Part shown: one piece after another, positions 32,509 to 40,788 of the stretch
How the letters are laid out: every line of letters starts with the position of its first letter
How positions within the stretch are numbered: the first letter of the stretch is position 1
Origin: Quadrisphaera granulorum
GTDB lineage: Bacteria > Actinomycetota > Actinomycetes > Actinomycetales > Quadrisphaeraceae
Length of the DNA stretch: 64,000 bases
Direction of reading: 5' to 3'
Assembly (NCBI RefSeq): GCF_003149145.1
Contig: NZ_QGDQ01000019.1
Span: forward strand, 41,507-105,506
Notes under the pieces: generated by a model
Told to the model about the DNA's origin: nothing
The model's database searches: none
The model's input: the letters and a program-made list of their open reading frames with translations, nothing else
Translations under genes and position numbers: made by a program

Positions 32509-33863
32509 CAGGCACCCACCACCGGTGTGGCGGCCACCACGGAGCGCAGCTGGCCCCAGGCGTCGTCGAGGCCGGTGCGCTCCTCGACGTCCTGCCGGAG
32601 GAAGGAGTCGATGAGCGGGCGAGCGGCGATGGCGGCGTCGGTGAGCGGGTTGGCACCCGCCACGTACGCGCCGACGTCCACCAGGTCCTGCGCCTCGCGG
32701 CGGGCGGCCATGAGACGGCGCACGTGCGTGGCGTCGTCGCGCTGCTCGCGGGAGGTGACGCGGGTCGCCACGCGGGAGACCGAACCCAGGACGTCGATGC
32801 TCGGGAAGTGCCCGGCGGTCGCGAGCGAGCGATCGAGCACCACGTGGCCGTCCAGGATGGAACGGGCGGCGTCGGCGATGGGCTCGTTGTGGTCGTCGCC
32901 GTCCACCAGCACCGTGTAGATGCCGGTGATCGAGCCGGTGTCGCTGGTGCCGGCGCGCTCCAGGAGGCGCGGGAGCAGCGCGAACGTGCTCGGCGGGTAG
33001 CCGCGGGTGGCCGGAGGCTCCCCCACCGACAGGCCGATCTCACGCTGCGCCATGGCGAAGCGGGTGAGGCTGTCCATCATGAGCAGCGCGTCGCGGCCGG
33101 TGTCGCGGAAGTGCTCGGCGATGCGGGTGGCCACCATCGCGGCGCGCAGGCGGACCAGCGGCGGCTGGTCGGAGGTGGCGACGACGACGACGGAGCGCGC
33201 CAGGCCCTCGGGGCCGAGGTCGTCCTCGAGGAACTCGCGGACCTCGCGGCCTCGCTCGCCGATGAGGGCGATGACGTTGACGTCCGCGGAGGTGCCGCGG
33301 GCGATCATCGACAGCAGGGTCGACTTGCCGACACCCGAGCCGGCGAACAGGCCGAAGCGCTGGCCGCGGCCGGCAGGCACCAGGGTGTCCAGGGCGCGCA
33401 CGCCCAGGCTGATCGGGGTGTCCACGCGCTGGCGGGTCAGCGGGTCGGGCGCGGAGGCGTCGACGGACTCCCAGCTGCTGGCCCGCAGCGGGCCGCGGCC
33501 GTCGATCGGCTGACCGAGCCCGTCGAGCACACGACCTAGCAGACCGTCACCGACGGGGGCTCGCAGCGAGCGGCCGAGCGTGATGACGCGCTGACCGGTG
33601 TGCAGACCGTCGCTGCGACCGAGCGGCATGCACTGCAGGCCACCGCGGCTGACGGCCACGACCTCGGCGTCGACCGGCTGACCGGAGGTGCCCTCGGCGG
33701 GGAGCAGGCGGACCAGCTCACCGACCGCGGCAGACAGACCCGTCACGTCGACGGTGAGGCCGACCACGGAGCGGACCGCACCGGTGCGCTGCGGAGCGCC
33801 GGCTGCGGCGGCGCGGGCGAGCACCGTGGTCAGCGGGCCCGGGTGGGTGATGGCGGCGCTCAC
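32508..33863 (-). CDS. fliI: Flagellar export ATPase FliI
   Basis: The 451-residue ATPase has the Walker A motif GSGVGKST at about 175-182, Walker B in DALLMMDSLTRFAMAQREIGL, and the typical GEPPATRGYPPSTFALLPRLLERAG. It resembles the F1 beta subunit and works with FliH and FliJ to deliver export substrates. The GTG start overlaps the fliH stop by 4 bases. Normal length; all catalytic motifs are intact. Confidence 0.97.
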   Translation of the reverse strand: MSAAITHPGPLTTVLARAAAAGAPQRTGAVRSVVGLTVDVTGLSAAVGELVRLLPAEGTSGQPVDAEVVAVSRGGLQCMPLGRSDGLHTGQRVITLGRSLRAPVGDGLLGRVLDGLGQPIDGRGPLRASSWESVDASAPDPLTRQRVDTPISLGVRALDTLVPAGRGQRFGLFAGSGVGKSTLLSMIARGTSADVNVIALIGERGREVREFLEDDLGPEGLARSVVVVATSDQPPLVRLRAAMVATRIAEHFRDTGRDALLMMDSLTRFAMAQREIGLSVGEPPATRGYPPSTFALLPRLLERAGTSDTGSITGIYTVLVDGDDHNEPIADAARSILDGHVVLDRSLATAGHFPSIDVLGSVSRVATRVTSREQRDDATHVRRLMAARREAQDLVDVGAYVAGANPLTDAAIAARPLIDSFLRQDVEERTGLDDAWGQLRSVVAATPVVGA

Positions 33864-34624
33864 AGGTCGTCCACGTCGAACACCTCGAGGCGCTGGCGGG
33901 AACCGCCACCGCGCAGGACGGAGCGCATGCGCGCCAGGGCGGTGTCGATGCGGGCGTCCACGGAACCGCCGGGGAAGTCGGCGACGGCGTCGCCGGAGGC
34001 CAGCTTCGGGTCGGCCGTCACCGTGACGTTCGTGCGACCGGCCAGCGAGGCGATCTCCTGCTCCGGGTCGATGGCGCGCAGCGCGGCCAGGTCACCGGGG
34101 TTGAGGCGCACCTGCACGTCGTCCAGCTCGGGAGAGGCGGCCAGCGCCCGGGTAAGCGCCGCGGTGGCACGACCCCGCGCATCGGCGGACTCCAGCTCGT
34201 GCCCGATGAGCACCTCCGCCAGGTCCACCGCGCCGGAGGCGACGGAGTCCGCCGCCTCCTCGACCGCGGGAGCGGTGCGCTCCCGCAGCTGCTGCGCGGC
34301 GGCCTCGAGGGCCTGGACGGCAGCGGCCACGACGGCACGCAGCTGCTCGCGCTCCGCGGCCGCGGCGGCGGCCGCGACGGCCACCGCCTCGGCCTCACGG
34401 GCCGCCGCAGCGGCGATGCCCTGCGCCCACCCGGCGGCGTAGCCGGCGGCTCGCGCCGAAGCGGTGACCGTGCTGTCCGGAACGCTGCCGGTCACCTCGT
34501 GCCCGCGGCGGACCGCGGGCAGCGGGGCGAACACGGCGGCGGAGACGGACGGTGTGGCACGCCGCTCTGAGACTGCGAGCGCAGTCGTTGCCGGGAGACT
34601 GACCAGCTCAGGCGACGTACTCAT
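33860..34624 (-). CDS. fliH: Flagellar export ATPase regulator FliH
   Basis: The 254-residue protein has a disordered N-terminus, an Ala/Glu-rich helical central part (about 60-150) and a C-terminal domain (DVQVRLNPGDLAALRA, ASLAGRTNVTVTADPKLASGDAVADFPGGSVDARIDTALARM) like FliH/HrpE/YscL. FliH binds FliI and holds it at the export gate and C-ring. The ATG overlaps fliG by 17 bases. Confidence 0.93.
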   Translation of the reverse strand: MSTSPELVSLPATTALAVSERRATPSVSAAVFAPLPAVRRGHEVTGSVPDSTVTASARAAGYAAGWAQGIAAAAAREAEAVAVAAAAAAAEREQLRAVVAAAVQALEAAAQQLRERTAPAVEEAADSVASGAVDLAEVLIGHELESADARGRATAALTRALAASPELDDVQVRLNPGDLAALRAIDPEQEIASLAGRTNVTVTADPKLASGDAVADFPGGSVDARIDTALARMRSVLRGGGSRQRLEVFDVDDL

Positions 34625-35642
34625 CGTCCGACTCCCTCTGGATCTGGATCTGGCCGGACTCCTCCAGGCGGCGGATCACCGAGACGACCGCGGCGCGGCC
34701 CTCCTCGGCGGCCGAGAGGCGGACCTGGCCGAGCAGCTCGATCTCCTCGAGGAGGTTCTCGCGAGCGCGCTCGGAGACGTTGCCGAGCACCTTGTCGCGC
34801 AGCTCGGTCCGCACGCCCTTGAGGGCGACGGCGAGGGTGGCGGCGTCGACCTCGCGCAGCACGATCTGCATGGCGCGGTCGTCGAGGGTGAGGATGTCGT
34901 CGAACGTGAACATCTGCGCCCGGACGATCTCCGCGAGCGCCGGGTCGCGCTTGGCCAGCTCCTCCAGGAGGTGCTTGCCGGTGCCTGGGTCGGCGCGGTT
35001 GATGATCTCGACCAGGGGCTGCACGCCACCGACCACGGAGGCCGACTGCGGGGTGAGCACCGTGGAGGCCTTGCGCATGATGGTCTCCGCGACGATCGCG
35101 ATGACGTCCGGCGGGGTGCGCTCCATGGTGGCGATGCGGTGCGCCACCTCGGCCTGCAGGTCGGGCGACAGACCCGTCATGGCTGCGGAGGACTTGATCG
35201 GGTTCAGGTGGGCGAGCACCAGCGCGATGGTCTGGGCGTTCTCACCAGAGAGGAAGGTGAGCACCTGGCGGGCGTCGGCCTCCTGGAGGAAGTCGAACGG
35301 CTGCCCGATCTGCCCGGCGGTGACGCGGTCGAGCAGGTCACCGGCCTTGTCCTTGCCGAGAGAGCTCTCCAGCAGCGCCTTGGCGAAGCCCATGCCGCCG
35401 GCACCGATGCTCCCGCCACCGGTGAGCTCGTTGTAGAACTCCAGGAGCACGTCGTCGGCCACGCTGGGCTCGATCTCGCCCATGAGCACGATCTCGGTGG
35501 TGAGGAGCTCGATCTCCTCTTCGTCCATCAGGGCGAAGATCTTGGAGGAGCGCTCCTTGCCCATCTGGACCAGCATCACGGCGGCCTTCTGGGCTCCGGT
35601 CATCAGGTCCGCGGTGAGCGGGACCAGTGCTGTCGATGCCAT
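34608..35642 (-). CDS. fliG: Flagellar motor switch protein FliG
   Basis: The 344-residue protein shows LTGAQKAAVMLVQMGKERSSKIFALMDEEEIELLTTEI at the N-terminus and FDFLQEADARQVLTFLSGENAQTIALVLAHL in the middle. The torque domain at the end contains FTFDDILTLDDRAMQIVLREVDAATLAVALKGVRTELRDKVLGNVSERARENLLEEIELLG with the conserved charged residues that contact MotA. FliG connects the MS ring to the C ring. It starts 3 bases after fliF and overlaps fliH by 17. Confidence 0.97.
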   Translation of the reverse strand: MASTALVPLTADLMTGAQKAAVMLVQMGKERSSKIFALMDEEEIELLTTEIVLMGEIEPSVADDVLLEFYNELTGGGSIGAGGMGFAKALLESSLGKDKAGDLLDRVTAGQIGQPFDFLQEADARQVLTFLSGENAQTIALVLAHLNPIKSSAAMTGLSPDLQAEVAHRIATMERTPPDVIAIVAETIMRKASTVLTPQSASVVGGVQPLVEIINRADPGTGKHLLEELAKRDPALAEIVRAQMFTFDDILTLDDRAMQIVLREVDAATLAVALKGVRTELRDKVLGNVSERARENLLEEIELLGQVRLSAAEEGRAAVVSVIRRLEESGQIQIQRESDDEYVA

Positions 35643-35645
35643 CGG

Positions 35646-37253
35646 TCAGGCCTTCCTGGAGTCAGCGAGCCAGCCGCGGAGGAGGTCGGCGACCTCGGCC
35701 GGCTGCTGGTCGACCAGCTCGCCGACCTCGGCGCGACGCAGCGCGGCGGGGTCCGGGGTGGCGGGGGTGAGCTGCGGTCCGCCCGCGGCGGGCAGGGCCA
35801 TGCCGTCCGGTCCCACGACGGGGCCGGCGGGGTAGAGGCGCTCGAGCTCGCCGAGGTCCAGCGTCTCGCGGGCCGGGCGACGCTTAGCGGCGCGGCGCAT
35901 GGCGATGAAGATGACGATCAGACCGATGAGCACGAGCAGGGCGATGGCACCCTGGCTGATGAGCTTGAACTGAGCGGCCTTGGCCTCTTCGGCCTCGGCT
36001 GCCTTGAGGTCCGCGGCAGCGCTCTGGGCCACCGAGGTGTCGAACGTCGCCTGGGTCACCGACAGGGTGTCACCGCGAGCGTCCTGGACACCGGCCGCGT
36101 TGGCGATGGTCTCCTGCAGCTGCGGCGCGGTCATGTTCTTGGCCGCGGCCTCATCGACGACGACGGCGATGGACTGCCGCTTCACCGAGCCCGGAGCAAG
36201 CTGCCGGGTGGTCGTCTTCTTGTCGATGGGGTTGTTGACGGTCGAGGAGTCCTTCTCGTAGCCCGTGCCGGCGCCCGCTCCACCGGGGTTGGTGGTGGTG
36301 CCGTCGAGGCCGAGCACGCCGTTGTTGCCCAGCGCGCCGCCGGTCTGACCGTTGGTGCCGGTGTACTTCTCGGTCTGCTTGGTCTCGGACAGCGGCGGGA
36401 TGTCCTTCGGGTAGCTGAAGTTCTCCTCCACCTCGTTGGTCGTGTCGAAGTTCAGCTCGGCGCTCACCGAGGCGATGGCCTTGCCCGGGCCGAGCACCTT
36501 GTCGAGCACGCCCTGGATGGCCGCGGCCTTGTCCTTCTCGTACTGCTGGGTGCGAGCGTCGGTGGACCCCGAACCGGTCAGGCCCTGGCCCGCCGCCGAA
36601 AGCAGGCGACCCGTGGAGTCACTGACGGTGATCTCGGTCGGGTCGAGGTTGGGCACGCTCGAGGCGACGAGGTTGAGGATGACCTGGATCTGCTCGTCGG
36701 TCAGCGTCTTGCCAGGAGTCGTGTCGACCAGCACCGACGCCGTGGTCTTGCCCTTCTCGTCGGTGAAGACCGTGTCTTCGGGGACGGCGATGTGCACCAC
36801 CGCGGTGCGCACGCCGTCGATGCCCTGGATGGTCTGGGCCAGATCCTTCTCCATGGCGCGCTGGAAGTTGGCCTTCTCCATGAACTGCGACTGGGTGAAG
36901 TTGGAGCTGGCGAACAGCGAGGAGCTGTCCTTGGAGCTGGGAAGGCCCGCTCCCGCGAGCTTCAGCAGCTCGGCGTCCTTGTTCTCCTGCGGCACCATGA
37001 TGGTGCGGCCGCCGTCGACGACGTCGTACTTCACGCCGTCCTGGTCGAGGATCGCAGTGATCGCCGTGCCGTCCTCCCCCGAGAGGTTGGAGGCCAGCGG
37101 CACGAGGTTGGGGGTCGAGACCCACTTGCCGAAGGCGGTGGCGCCGAGCACCAGGACGGCAATGCCGATGACGGCAATCACCTTCTGCCCCAGTGACATG
37201 GCGGAGATCGACGTGCCGGCGCTCTTGAACCGGTCGAGCAGCTGCGGGGGCAT
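35646..37253 (-). CDS. fliF: Flagellar MS-ring protein FliF
   Basis: The 535-residue protein has two membrane helices (about 22-42 and 435-455) enclosing the periplasmic ring-building domains (YscJ/FliF family), including NFQRAMEKDLAQTIQGIDGVRTAVVHIAVPEDTVF. The cytoplasmic C-terminus that binds FliG contains RAEVGELVDQQPAEVADLLRGWL. FliF forms the MS ring, the base on which the motor is built. The ATG shares one base with the fliE stop. Confidence 0.97.
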   Translation of the reverse strand: MPPQLLDRFKSAGTSISAMSLGQKVIAVIGIAVLVLGATAFGKWVSTPNLVPLASNLSGEDGTAITAILDQDGVKYDVVDGGRTIMVPQENKDAELLKLAGAGLPSSKDSSSLFASSNFTQSQFMEKANFQRAMEKDLAQTIQGIDGVRTAVVHIAVPEDTVFTDEKGKTTASVLVDTTPGKTLTDEQIQVILNLVASSVPNLDPTEITVSDSTGRLLSAAGQGLTGSGSTDARTQQYEKDKAAAIQGVLDKVLGPGKAIASVSAELNFDTTNEVEENFSYPKDIPPLSETKQTEKYTGTNGQTGGALGNNGVLGLDGTTTNPGGAGAGTGYEKDSSTVNNPIDKKTTTRQLAPGSVKRQSIAVVVDEAAAKNMTAPQLQETIANAAGVQDARGDTLSVTQATFDTSVAQSAAADLKAAEAEEAKAAQFKLISQGAIALLVLIGLIVIFIAMRRAAKRRPARETLDLGELERLYPAGPVVGPDGMALPAAGGPQLTPATPDPAALRRAEVGELVDQQPAEVADLLRGWLADSRKA

Positions 37254-37669
37254 CAGACCTGCATCCTCATGATGTCGTTGAAGGCCTCGAGGGCCTTGTT
37301 GCGGATGGCGACGGTGACCTCAGTGGCCATGGAGGACTTGGCGGCCGCGATCATGTAGTCGTGGACGTCGTTCAGGTCGCCCGTGGCGGCCTGGACAGCA
37401 AGGTCGGAGGCGTTGGCCTGCAGCCGCTGCACGTTCTCCAGGCTCGAGGTGAGCGTCTGAGCGAACGAGGAGCCGGTGGCACCGACGGCACCGACCCCGG
37501 TGCCGGTGCCCGTCGTGGCGGTGGTGGCGGTGGGCTGTCCCCCCGCCAGGGCCGCGGTGACGGCGGCGGCACCGGCGCTGGCGCCCGTGCCCGCTGTCGG
37601 GCCGAGCGAGCTGACGCCCGGCATGGTGCTGAGAAGGCTCGTGAGCCCCTCGATGGGTGGGAGGCTCAT
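37253..37669 (-). CDS. fliE: Flagellar hook-basal body protein FliE
   Basis: The C-terminal half of this 138-residue protein matches FliE (SFAQTLTSSLENVQRLQANASDLAVQAATGDLNDVHDYMIAAAKSSMATEVTVAIRNKALEAFNDIMRMQV). The N-terminal 60 residues are a Gly/Ala/Thr-rich extension. FliE joins the rod to the MS ring and export gate. It lies 1 base after flgC and overlaps fliF by one base. Confidence 0.95.
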   Translation of the reverse strand: MSLPPIEGLTSLLSTMPGVSSLGPTAGTGASAGAAAVTAALAGGQPTATTATTGTGTGVGAVGATGSSFAQTLTSSLENVQRLQANASDLAVQAATGDLNDVHDYMIAAAKSSMATEVTVAIRNKALEAFNDIMRMQV

Positions 37670-37670
37670 C

Positions 37671-38087
37671 TCACTTCTTTCCGATCTGGAGGGCTGCCTC
37701 GTAGGAGCTCTTGGCCCGGTCGACCACGGCGGCGTTGGCCTGGTATGCGCGCTGCGTCATGATCAGCTGGCCCATCTGGCTGGCGAGGTCGATGTCCGGG
37801 TACTTCACGTAGCCGTTCTCGTCGGCCAGCGGGTTGTCCGGCTCGTGGACCATGCGGCCGTCGGCCTTGCCGAAGGCAACGCCCGTGACGCGCACCCCGC
37901 CGGCCTGGTTGCCGTGCTCGGCGCCGTACTGCACCGACGTGGCGGTAACGAACCGCTGCCGGAAGGCGTCCGCGTTGGTGCGCGTCGCCGTGTTCATGTT
38001 CGACAGGTTGTCGCTGATCGCGTCCATCCACTTGCGGGCCACGGTCATACCGCTGCCCGCCGCACCGATTGCGTCGAAGAGTCCCAT
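37671..38087 (-). CDS. flgC: Flagellar proximal rod protein FlgC
   Basis: The 138-residue protein has the rod N-terminal helix (AIGAAGSGMTVARKWMDAISDNLSNMNTATR) and C-terminal helix (VKYPDIDLASQMGQLIMTQRAYQANAAVVDRAKSSYEAAL) with normal FlgC length. It forms the proximal rod with FlgB and FlgF. The start is the ATG at 38087, 10 bases after flgB. Confidence 0.96.
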   Translation of the reverse strand: MGLFDAIGAAGSGMTVARKWMDAISDNLSNMNTATRTNADAFRQRFVTATSVQYGAEHGNQAGGVRVTGVAFGKADGRMVHEPDNPLADENGYVKYPDIDLASQMGQLIMTQRAYQANAAVVDRAKSSYEAALQIGKK

Positions 38088-38097
38088 CGTCGCCGCC

Positions 38098-38439
38098 TCA
38101 GTTCGTCCGGAGCGCGGTCTGGACCGACGTGAGCTTGTTCGAGATCGCCTGCGTCAGCAGCTGGTAGCGCAGCTGCGTGTCGATGCTGGAGAGCGTCTCG
38201 GTCTCGAGGTCGACGTTGTTGCCGTCTTCGCGCGTCGGGTCCGTCGAGCGGCTCTCGGTCGGGCGGGCGGCGCCGCTGCCACCGGCGACGGCGGAGCGCA
38301 GGGCGCCCTCGAAGTCGACACGGGCGGCGAGGTAGTGCGGGGTGTTGATGTTCGCGATGTTGTCGGCGGTGGCGCGCTGACGCGCTGCCAGACCGTCGAG
38401 GGCGCTCTGCAGCGCGGTGGAGCTGATGGAGTCAAACAC
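38098..38439 (-). CDS. flgB: Flagellar proximal rod protein FlgB
   Basis: The 113-residue protein shows ALQSALDGLAARQRATADNIANINTPHYLAARVDFEGAL and a C-terminal LETETLSSIDTQLRYQLLTQAISNKLTSVQTALRTN helix, as in FlgB. It starts at GTG 38439 with GGAGG a few bases upstream. It is the first gene of the long flgB-flgC-fliE-F-G-H-I-J-P60-fliK operon, and a FliA-type promoter lies about 120 bases upstream. Confidence 0.95.
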   Translation of the reverse strand: MFDSISSTALQSALDGLAARQRATADNIANINTPHYLAARVDFEGALRSAVAGGSGAARPTESRSTDPTREDGNNVDLETETLSSIDTQLRYQLLTQAISNKLTSVQTALRTN

Positions 38440-38557
38440 GGGAGGACCTCCACGAGCCGACCGGTGGACCTCTGCCGCGTGAGCGGGCGGGGTGCGCTGC
38501 CGGTGTGACCTGTGGCCGATCCGTGGCCGGTGGTGAGCTGTCCGTCGCTCAAAGGAG

Positions 38558-38586
38558 TTGTCGGCAGCGGCGCCGCAGTCCTTGAG
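38558..38586 (-). promoter_or_regulatory. FliA-type promoter of the flgB operon
   Basis: The minus strand reads CTCA-N17-GCCGACAA, the best match in the window to the enteric sigma-28 -10 consensus GCCGATAA. It lies between the EAL-HDOD gene and flgB, with a leader of about 110 bases. Confidence 0.75.
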
Positions 38587-38613
38587 CCGTTCGGGTGAGT
38601 GATGTGAAGCGAG

Positions 38614-39894
38614 TCAGCCTGCGAGCGAGTTCGCGATGTCCATGGCGCCCTTGAGCGCCTGCAGGTACGCCGAGGCCGTGCGGTCGTCCACGCCGTCGAT
38701 CTGCTGGCCCGGAACGCGGTTCTCGCACGCCATGAGCGACTTCAGCGCCTCCCCCACCTCACCGGCGTGGTCGACGACGGCGGCGCGCACGCTCTCAGCG
38801 ACGTTGACGTCGGCGAGCAGCTCCTCAGGGCTCACCCCGACCACCTCGGCCGTGGCCGAGAGCAGGCCGGCCGTGTAGGCGGTGTGCGGGTCGGAGGGCA
38901 CCATCAGCGCGCAGGCGCTCGCGCGGTGCAGCACGTGCGTCATCACCACGCGCTGCTGAGAGCTGCTGCCCGTGGGGCTGAGCGCCGTCAGGGTGGCCCA
39001 GGAGGTGAGCGGCTTGGGGCCCAGCAGCACCATCGCCTGACGCACCGAGGAGACCTTGCTGGTGGAGGCGACCATCGACGACGACGCCGCACGCAGCACG
39101 CGCATGCTGAGGCCCGGGTCGTTCTCCACGAGGCGCTCGACGTCGCGCAGGTGCGTCTCGGGGTTGGTCAGCGCGGCGATGAGCTGCAGCGCCACGAGCT
39201 GGGAGCTCTGCAACGTCTTGGCGGTCAGCGTCTTCGGGCGCTCCAGACCGTAGCCCTGGAGCAGCTCCACGCCGAGCGCGAGGCAGAGGTCGAGGTCTTC
39301 GTCGGTCTCGATCCGCTCGACCACGATCTTGGCGCTCGGCGCCTCGCGGCGGACCAGCTCCACCAGCTCACCGACGCGCTCGCGGCGCTCGGGCTCGAGC
39401 ACGAGCTTGACGTACTCCACGAGGGGCAGGGCCGGCAGGCGCCAGTCCTCGCCGTCGAAGTCGTCCAGGGCCAGCGCGTAGCCCTCGCCGCGGAGCCGCT
39501 CCATGCCGGCGAGCACGGCGTCGTCCATCGGGATGTCTTCGGTGATCTCGAGCACCATGCGGTCGGCGCCGGCCAGCAGCGGCAGGTCCCCCACCACGAA
39601 GGCGCGCGTGAGGTTGACGAAGAGCGGCAGGCCGCCGCTGATCTCCTCGGGGTCGAAGTCGGCGAAGGTCGCGGAGAGGATGTGCGAGGTCGCAGCATCG
39701 TGGTCTTCCACGGTCGTGAGCTCGGAGGTCTGAGAGCCCTCCGAGGCGCGGAAGAGCAGCTCGTGAGCGAAGAGGTCAAGGTCGGCTGTGAAAATGGCCT
39801 GTCGTGCCACCACCACCAGCACGGAGGCATCGGGGGCAGCCTCCGGTGCTCGCTGGTCGCGAGCGCCGTGTGCGGCGCGTCGAGTGGCGGTCAT
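38614..39894 (-). CDS. EAL-HDOD (YuxH/CdgJ-like) signalling protein
   Basis: The 426-residue protein has an EAL-like domain (about 25-225) with HELLFR, FVNLTRAFV and LALDDFDGEDW, and an HDOD domain (about 225-420, LRDVERLVENDPGLSMRVLRAASS). The EAL motif is reduced to ELLFR, and the metal-binding residues of active phosphodiesterases are largely absent, so c-di-GMP hydrolysis is doubtful. EAL-HDOD proteins of this type often control motility through protein contacts. It lies between the fliS cluster and the flgB promoter on the same strand, so it probably belongs to the fliD-fliS unit. Confidence 0.88.
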   Translation of the reverse strand: MTATRRAAHGARDQRAPEAAPDASVLVVVARQAIFTADLDLFAHELLFRASEGSQTSELTTVEDHDAATSHILSATFADFDPEEISGGLPLFVNLTRAFVVGDLPLLAGADRMVLEITEDIPMDDAVLAGMERLRGEGYALALDDFDGEDWRLPALPLVEYVKLVLEPERRERVGELVELVRREAPSAKIVVERIETDEDLDLCLALGVELLQGYGLERPKTLTAKTLQSSQLVALQLIAALTNPETHLRDVERLVENDPGLSMRVLRAASSSMVASTSKVSSVRQAMVLLGPKPLTSWATLTALSPTGSSSQQRVVMTHVLHRASACALMVPSDPHTAYTAGLLSATAEVVGVSPEELLADVNVAESVRAAVVDHAGEVGEALKSLMACENRVPGQQIDGVDDRTASAYLQALKGAMDIANSLAG

Positions 39895-39906
39895 GGGGGA
39901 CGGTCC

Positions 39907-40302
39907 TCAGGCCTCGGCGTCGACGTAGAGGGGGATGCCGGCGTGCGGCCGGACCTGCATCTCCTCCGCCGCACGAGCGTGGCGACGGTTGGCCACCATG
40001 GCGCGGGAGAGGTACGCGCCGGCGTCGAGCTGGCGGGCGAGCAGCACGCGGGCGCGGTGAGCGAGCTCCATCGGCATGGGGCCGAGGGAGCCGTCGAGCT
40101 GGTGGAACAGCCGAGCGCGCTGCGCGACGGCCTCGGTGGCCTCGGTCTGCGCGGTGGCGTCCGCGGCCGAGTGCAGCGCGTCGAGGAGGTTCTCGACGTC
40201 GTTGACGTCGAGCTCGAGCGCGTCCAGGGCATGCGTCCACGCGGCGCGCCACTGCGCGCCGTCGGCGGGACGGGTCGGGGGCAGGGAGACGGTGTGGCTC
40301 AC
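39907..40302 (-). CDS. Small helical protein between fliS and the EAL-HDOD gene, FliT-like position
   Basis: The 131-residue protein is predicted to be mostly helical (WRAAWTHALDALELDVNDVENLLDALHSA, VAQRARLFHQLDGSLGPMPMELAHRARVLLARQLDAGAYLSRAMVANRRHARAAEEMQ) and is unlike any family I know. The GTG start overlaps the fliS stop by 4 bases, so it is co-translated with the flagellin chaperone. In many loci this slot is held by fliT or another export chaperone; that role is an inference from position. Confidence 0.7.
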   Translation of the reverse strand: MSHTVSLPPTRPADGAQWRAAWTHALDALELDVNDVENLLDALHSAADATAQTEATEAVAQRARLFHQLDGSLGPMPMELAHRARVLLARQLDAGAYLSRAMVANRRHARAAEEMQVRPHAGIPLYVDAEA

Positions 40303-40733
40303 GCGGTCATCCCTCCCATCGGCAAGCTGCGGTGCACCGGTGCGGTGCCGTCGCCGGCGCCCAGGCTGGTGGCTGCCTGGTTCCAGGCGTCGCGCAGGGG
40401 CTCGACCACGGTGAAGCAGGCATCGACGCGGTCGGCGTCCTGCTTGACGTTGGCTTGGGCCAACTCGGTGAGGAGGAAGGAGTACAGCGCCCGGAGATTG
40501 TCTGCCGCTTCCCAGTCGGATCCGTCAAGCGCGACCATCAGCGCGTTGACGATGCCCTGAGCGTTGATGAGCGCCTTGTGCGACGCCTCGCGCTCTCCAG
40601 ACCGCAGCGCGGCGGCACCGCGTGCGAGGTCGGCCAGGAGGCGGTCGAAGAGGCGGAGCAGCATGACCTGCGGCGAGGCGCCGGAGGCGCCGTCCTCGAT
40701 GAAGCGGGCGCGCATGGCAGCGGGAGCGGGCAT
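40299..40733 (-). CDS. fliS: Flagellin export chaperone FliS
   Basis: The 144-residue protein has the FliS pattern: RARFIEDGASGASPQVMLLRLFDRLLADLARGAAALRSGEREASHKALINAQGIVNALMVALDGSDWEAADNLRALYSFLLTELAQANVKQDADRVDACFTVVEPLRDAWNQA. FliS binds the flagellin C-terminus and prevents early polymerisation. It lies 55 bases after fliD, the usual neighbour, and overlaps the following gene by 4 bases. Confidence 0.94.
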   Translation of the reverse strand: MPAPAAMRARFIEDGASGASPQVMLLRLFDRLLADLARGAAALRSGEREASHKALINAQGIVNALMVALDGSDWEAADNLRALYSFLLTELAQANVKQDADRVDACFTVVEPLRDAWNQAATSLGAGDGTAPVHRSLPMGGMTA

Positions 40734-40788
40734 GGGAGATCCCTTCCGTCAGCAGTGAGGGGATGAATAGCGGACGCGAGCCTCAGCG

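Noticed and set aside
34464..37196. 910-codon plus-strand frame opposite fliG and fliF
   Set aside because: It is an antisense shadow of two well-supported flagellar genes; the long open frame results from biased codon third positions.
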